Positions 23,137 through 23,493 of a stretch of DNA of 23,493 bases are shown here, in pieces. Positions within the stretch are counted from its first letter, which is position 1. Every line of letters starts with the position of its first letter. This DNA comes from a virus, in the IMG/VR virus record IMGVR_UViG_3300035698_002828, positions 1 through 23,493 of that record; one strand, given 5' to 3'. The notes beneath the pieces are model-generated. The model saw nothing but the letters and a program-made list of their open reading frames with translations. It was not told the origin of the DNA and searched no databases. The position numbers and the translations under genes were made by a program.

Positions 23137-23356
23137 CAAACAAAAAATAATGGTAGAAGCTGCTATCGAACTTGTCAAAGGATGGGTGAGACCTCTTGTT
23201 TTTCTAGGAATGACGGCTGTAATGTGTGTTATGACTTTAGACGGTACTCTGAATGATGTATCGTGGCAATTTTGGGCAGTCTATGGTGGTGTCGGTAGTG
23301 TATGGATTGGAGAAGGAACTCTGAATAAGATTGTTAAAATTAAGAGCAGCAAATAA
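23129..23356 (+). CDS. small two-helix membrane protein (candidate holin)
   Basis: I chose ATG at 23129; a TTG sits directly before it. AGAGG lies 8 bases upstream inside the previous gene. The product (75-76 residues) has a polar helical start, a hydrophobic segment RPLVFLGMTAVMCVMTLDG (about 20-38) and a second one WQFWAVYGGVGSVWIG (about 46-61), with a basic C-terminus KIVKIKSSK. Size, two membrane segments and a position after the tail fibre fit a holin, which forms the lysis hole. No endolysin is in the window, so this remains a guess. Confidence 0.55.
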   Translation: MDDKQKIMVEAAIELVKGWVRPLVFLGMTAVMCVMTLDGTLNDVSWQFWAVYGGVGSVWIGEGTLNKIVKIKSSK

Positions 23357-23357
23357 T

Positions 23358-23493
23358 ATGAATATATATAAAGCTCTTTGGTCCCGAATCGGAGGTAGAC
23401 CCTGGACTTACATTTTAAGAGACTTTTGGGTCAACAATGAGTTCTTTTGCATTGTTATCTTAGTAAGCACAGGGATAATACTCGGACACTTCA
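23358..23493 (+). CDS. hypothetical membrane protein (partial, runs off right edge)
   Basis: ATG at 23358, 1 base after the preceding stop, open to the window end (45 codons visible). The N-terminus is basic and aromatic (NIYKALWSRIGGRPWTYILR), then comes a hydrophobic stretch (FFCIVILVSTGIILG, about 29-43). The ribosome-binding site is weak, suggesting coupling. Together with the previous gene it looks like a small membrane-protein pair, which may belong to lysis. Confidence 0.55.
   Translation, partial: MNIYKALWSRIGGRPWTYILRDFWVNNEFFCIVILVSTGIILGHF

Overview
This window looks like the packaging and virion-structure module of a tailed double-stranded DNA bacteriophage (Caudoviricetes) or prophage. 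The DNA is AT-rich with a standard bacterial codon reading: TAA, TAG and TGA all act as stops, and TTG and GTG are used as occasional starts. Most genes have purine-rich Shine-Dalgarno sequences. The host cannot be named from the sequence. No integrase, lysogeny repressor, tRNA, CRISPR array or insertion sequence is visible.

Layout. At the left edge a leftward gene, cut by the window, encodes a small zinc-ribbon protein. It is driven by a promoter that matches TTGACA-17-TATAAT exactly. From about position 400 everything runs rightward and is tightly packed. The order is small terminase (459-875); a small protein with GVT repeats (868-1275); a 305-bp non-coding stretch with a GC palindrome, a hairpin and tandem repeats that could be the DNA-packaging site; two small unknown genes; large terminase (2133-3416); portal (3425-5092); a 78-residue linker gene; a 1890-residue polyvalent LPD38-like protein (5330-11002); a scaffold-like protein; the HK97-type major capsid protein (11752-12729); a likely capsid cement protein; and a fibre-like capsid protein.

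A run of tiny genes follows (14097-15299), including a 33-residue one-helix membrane protein and a 12-codon ORF. Next is an 815-residue adhesin made of 20-residue repeats interrupted by DUF2341-like and LamG-like domains. Then come a small beta-rich protein, a head-tail-connector-like protein with a long helical tail, a hub-like protein ending in a duplicated 21-residue peptide, a fibronectin-type tail fibre, and three small genes, two of them membrane proteins that may belong to lysis.

How it fits together. The terminases would cut and pump DNA through the portal into a capsid built from the scaffold, major capsid and cement proteins. The 1890-residue protein is placed like an internal or ejected virion protein. 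The adhesin, hub-like and fibronectin proteins would form the tail and host-recognition apparatus. No tape-measure, major tail tube or sheath gene is seen, so a short-tailed (podovirus-like) particle is the most economical reading, although the genome continues beyond both edges. The most interesting points are the cos/pac-like region, the polyvalent protein, the interrupted repeat adhesin and the micro-genes.
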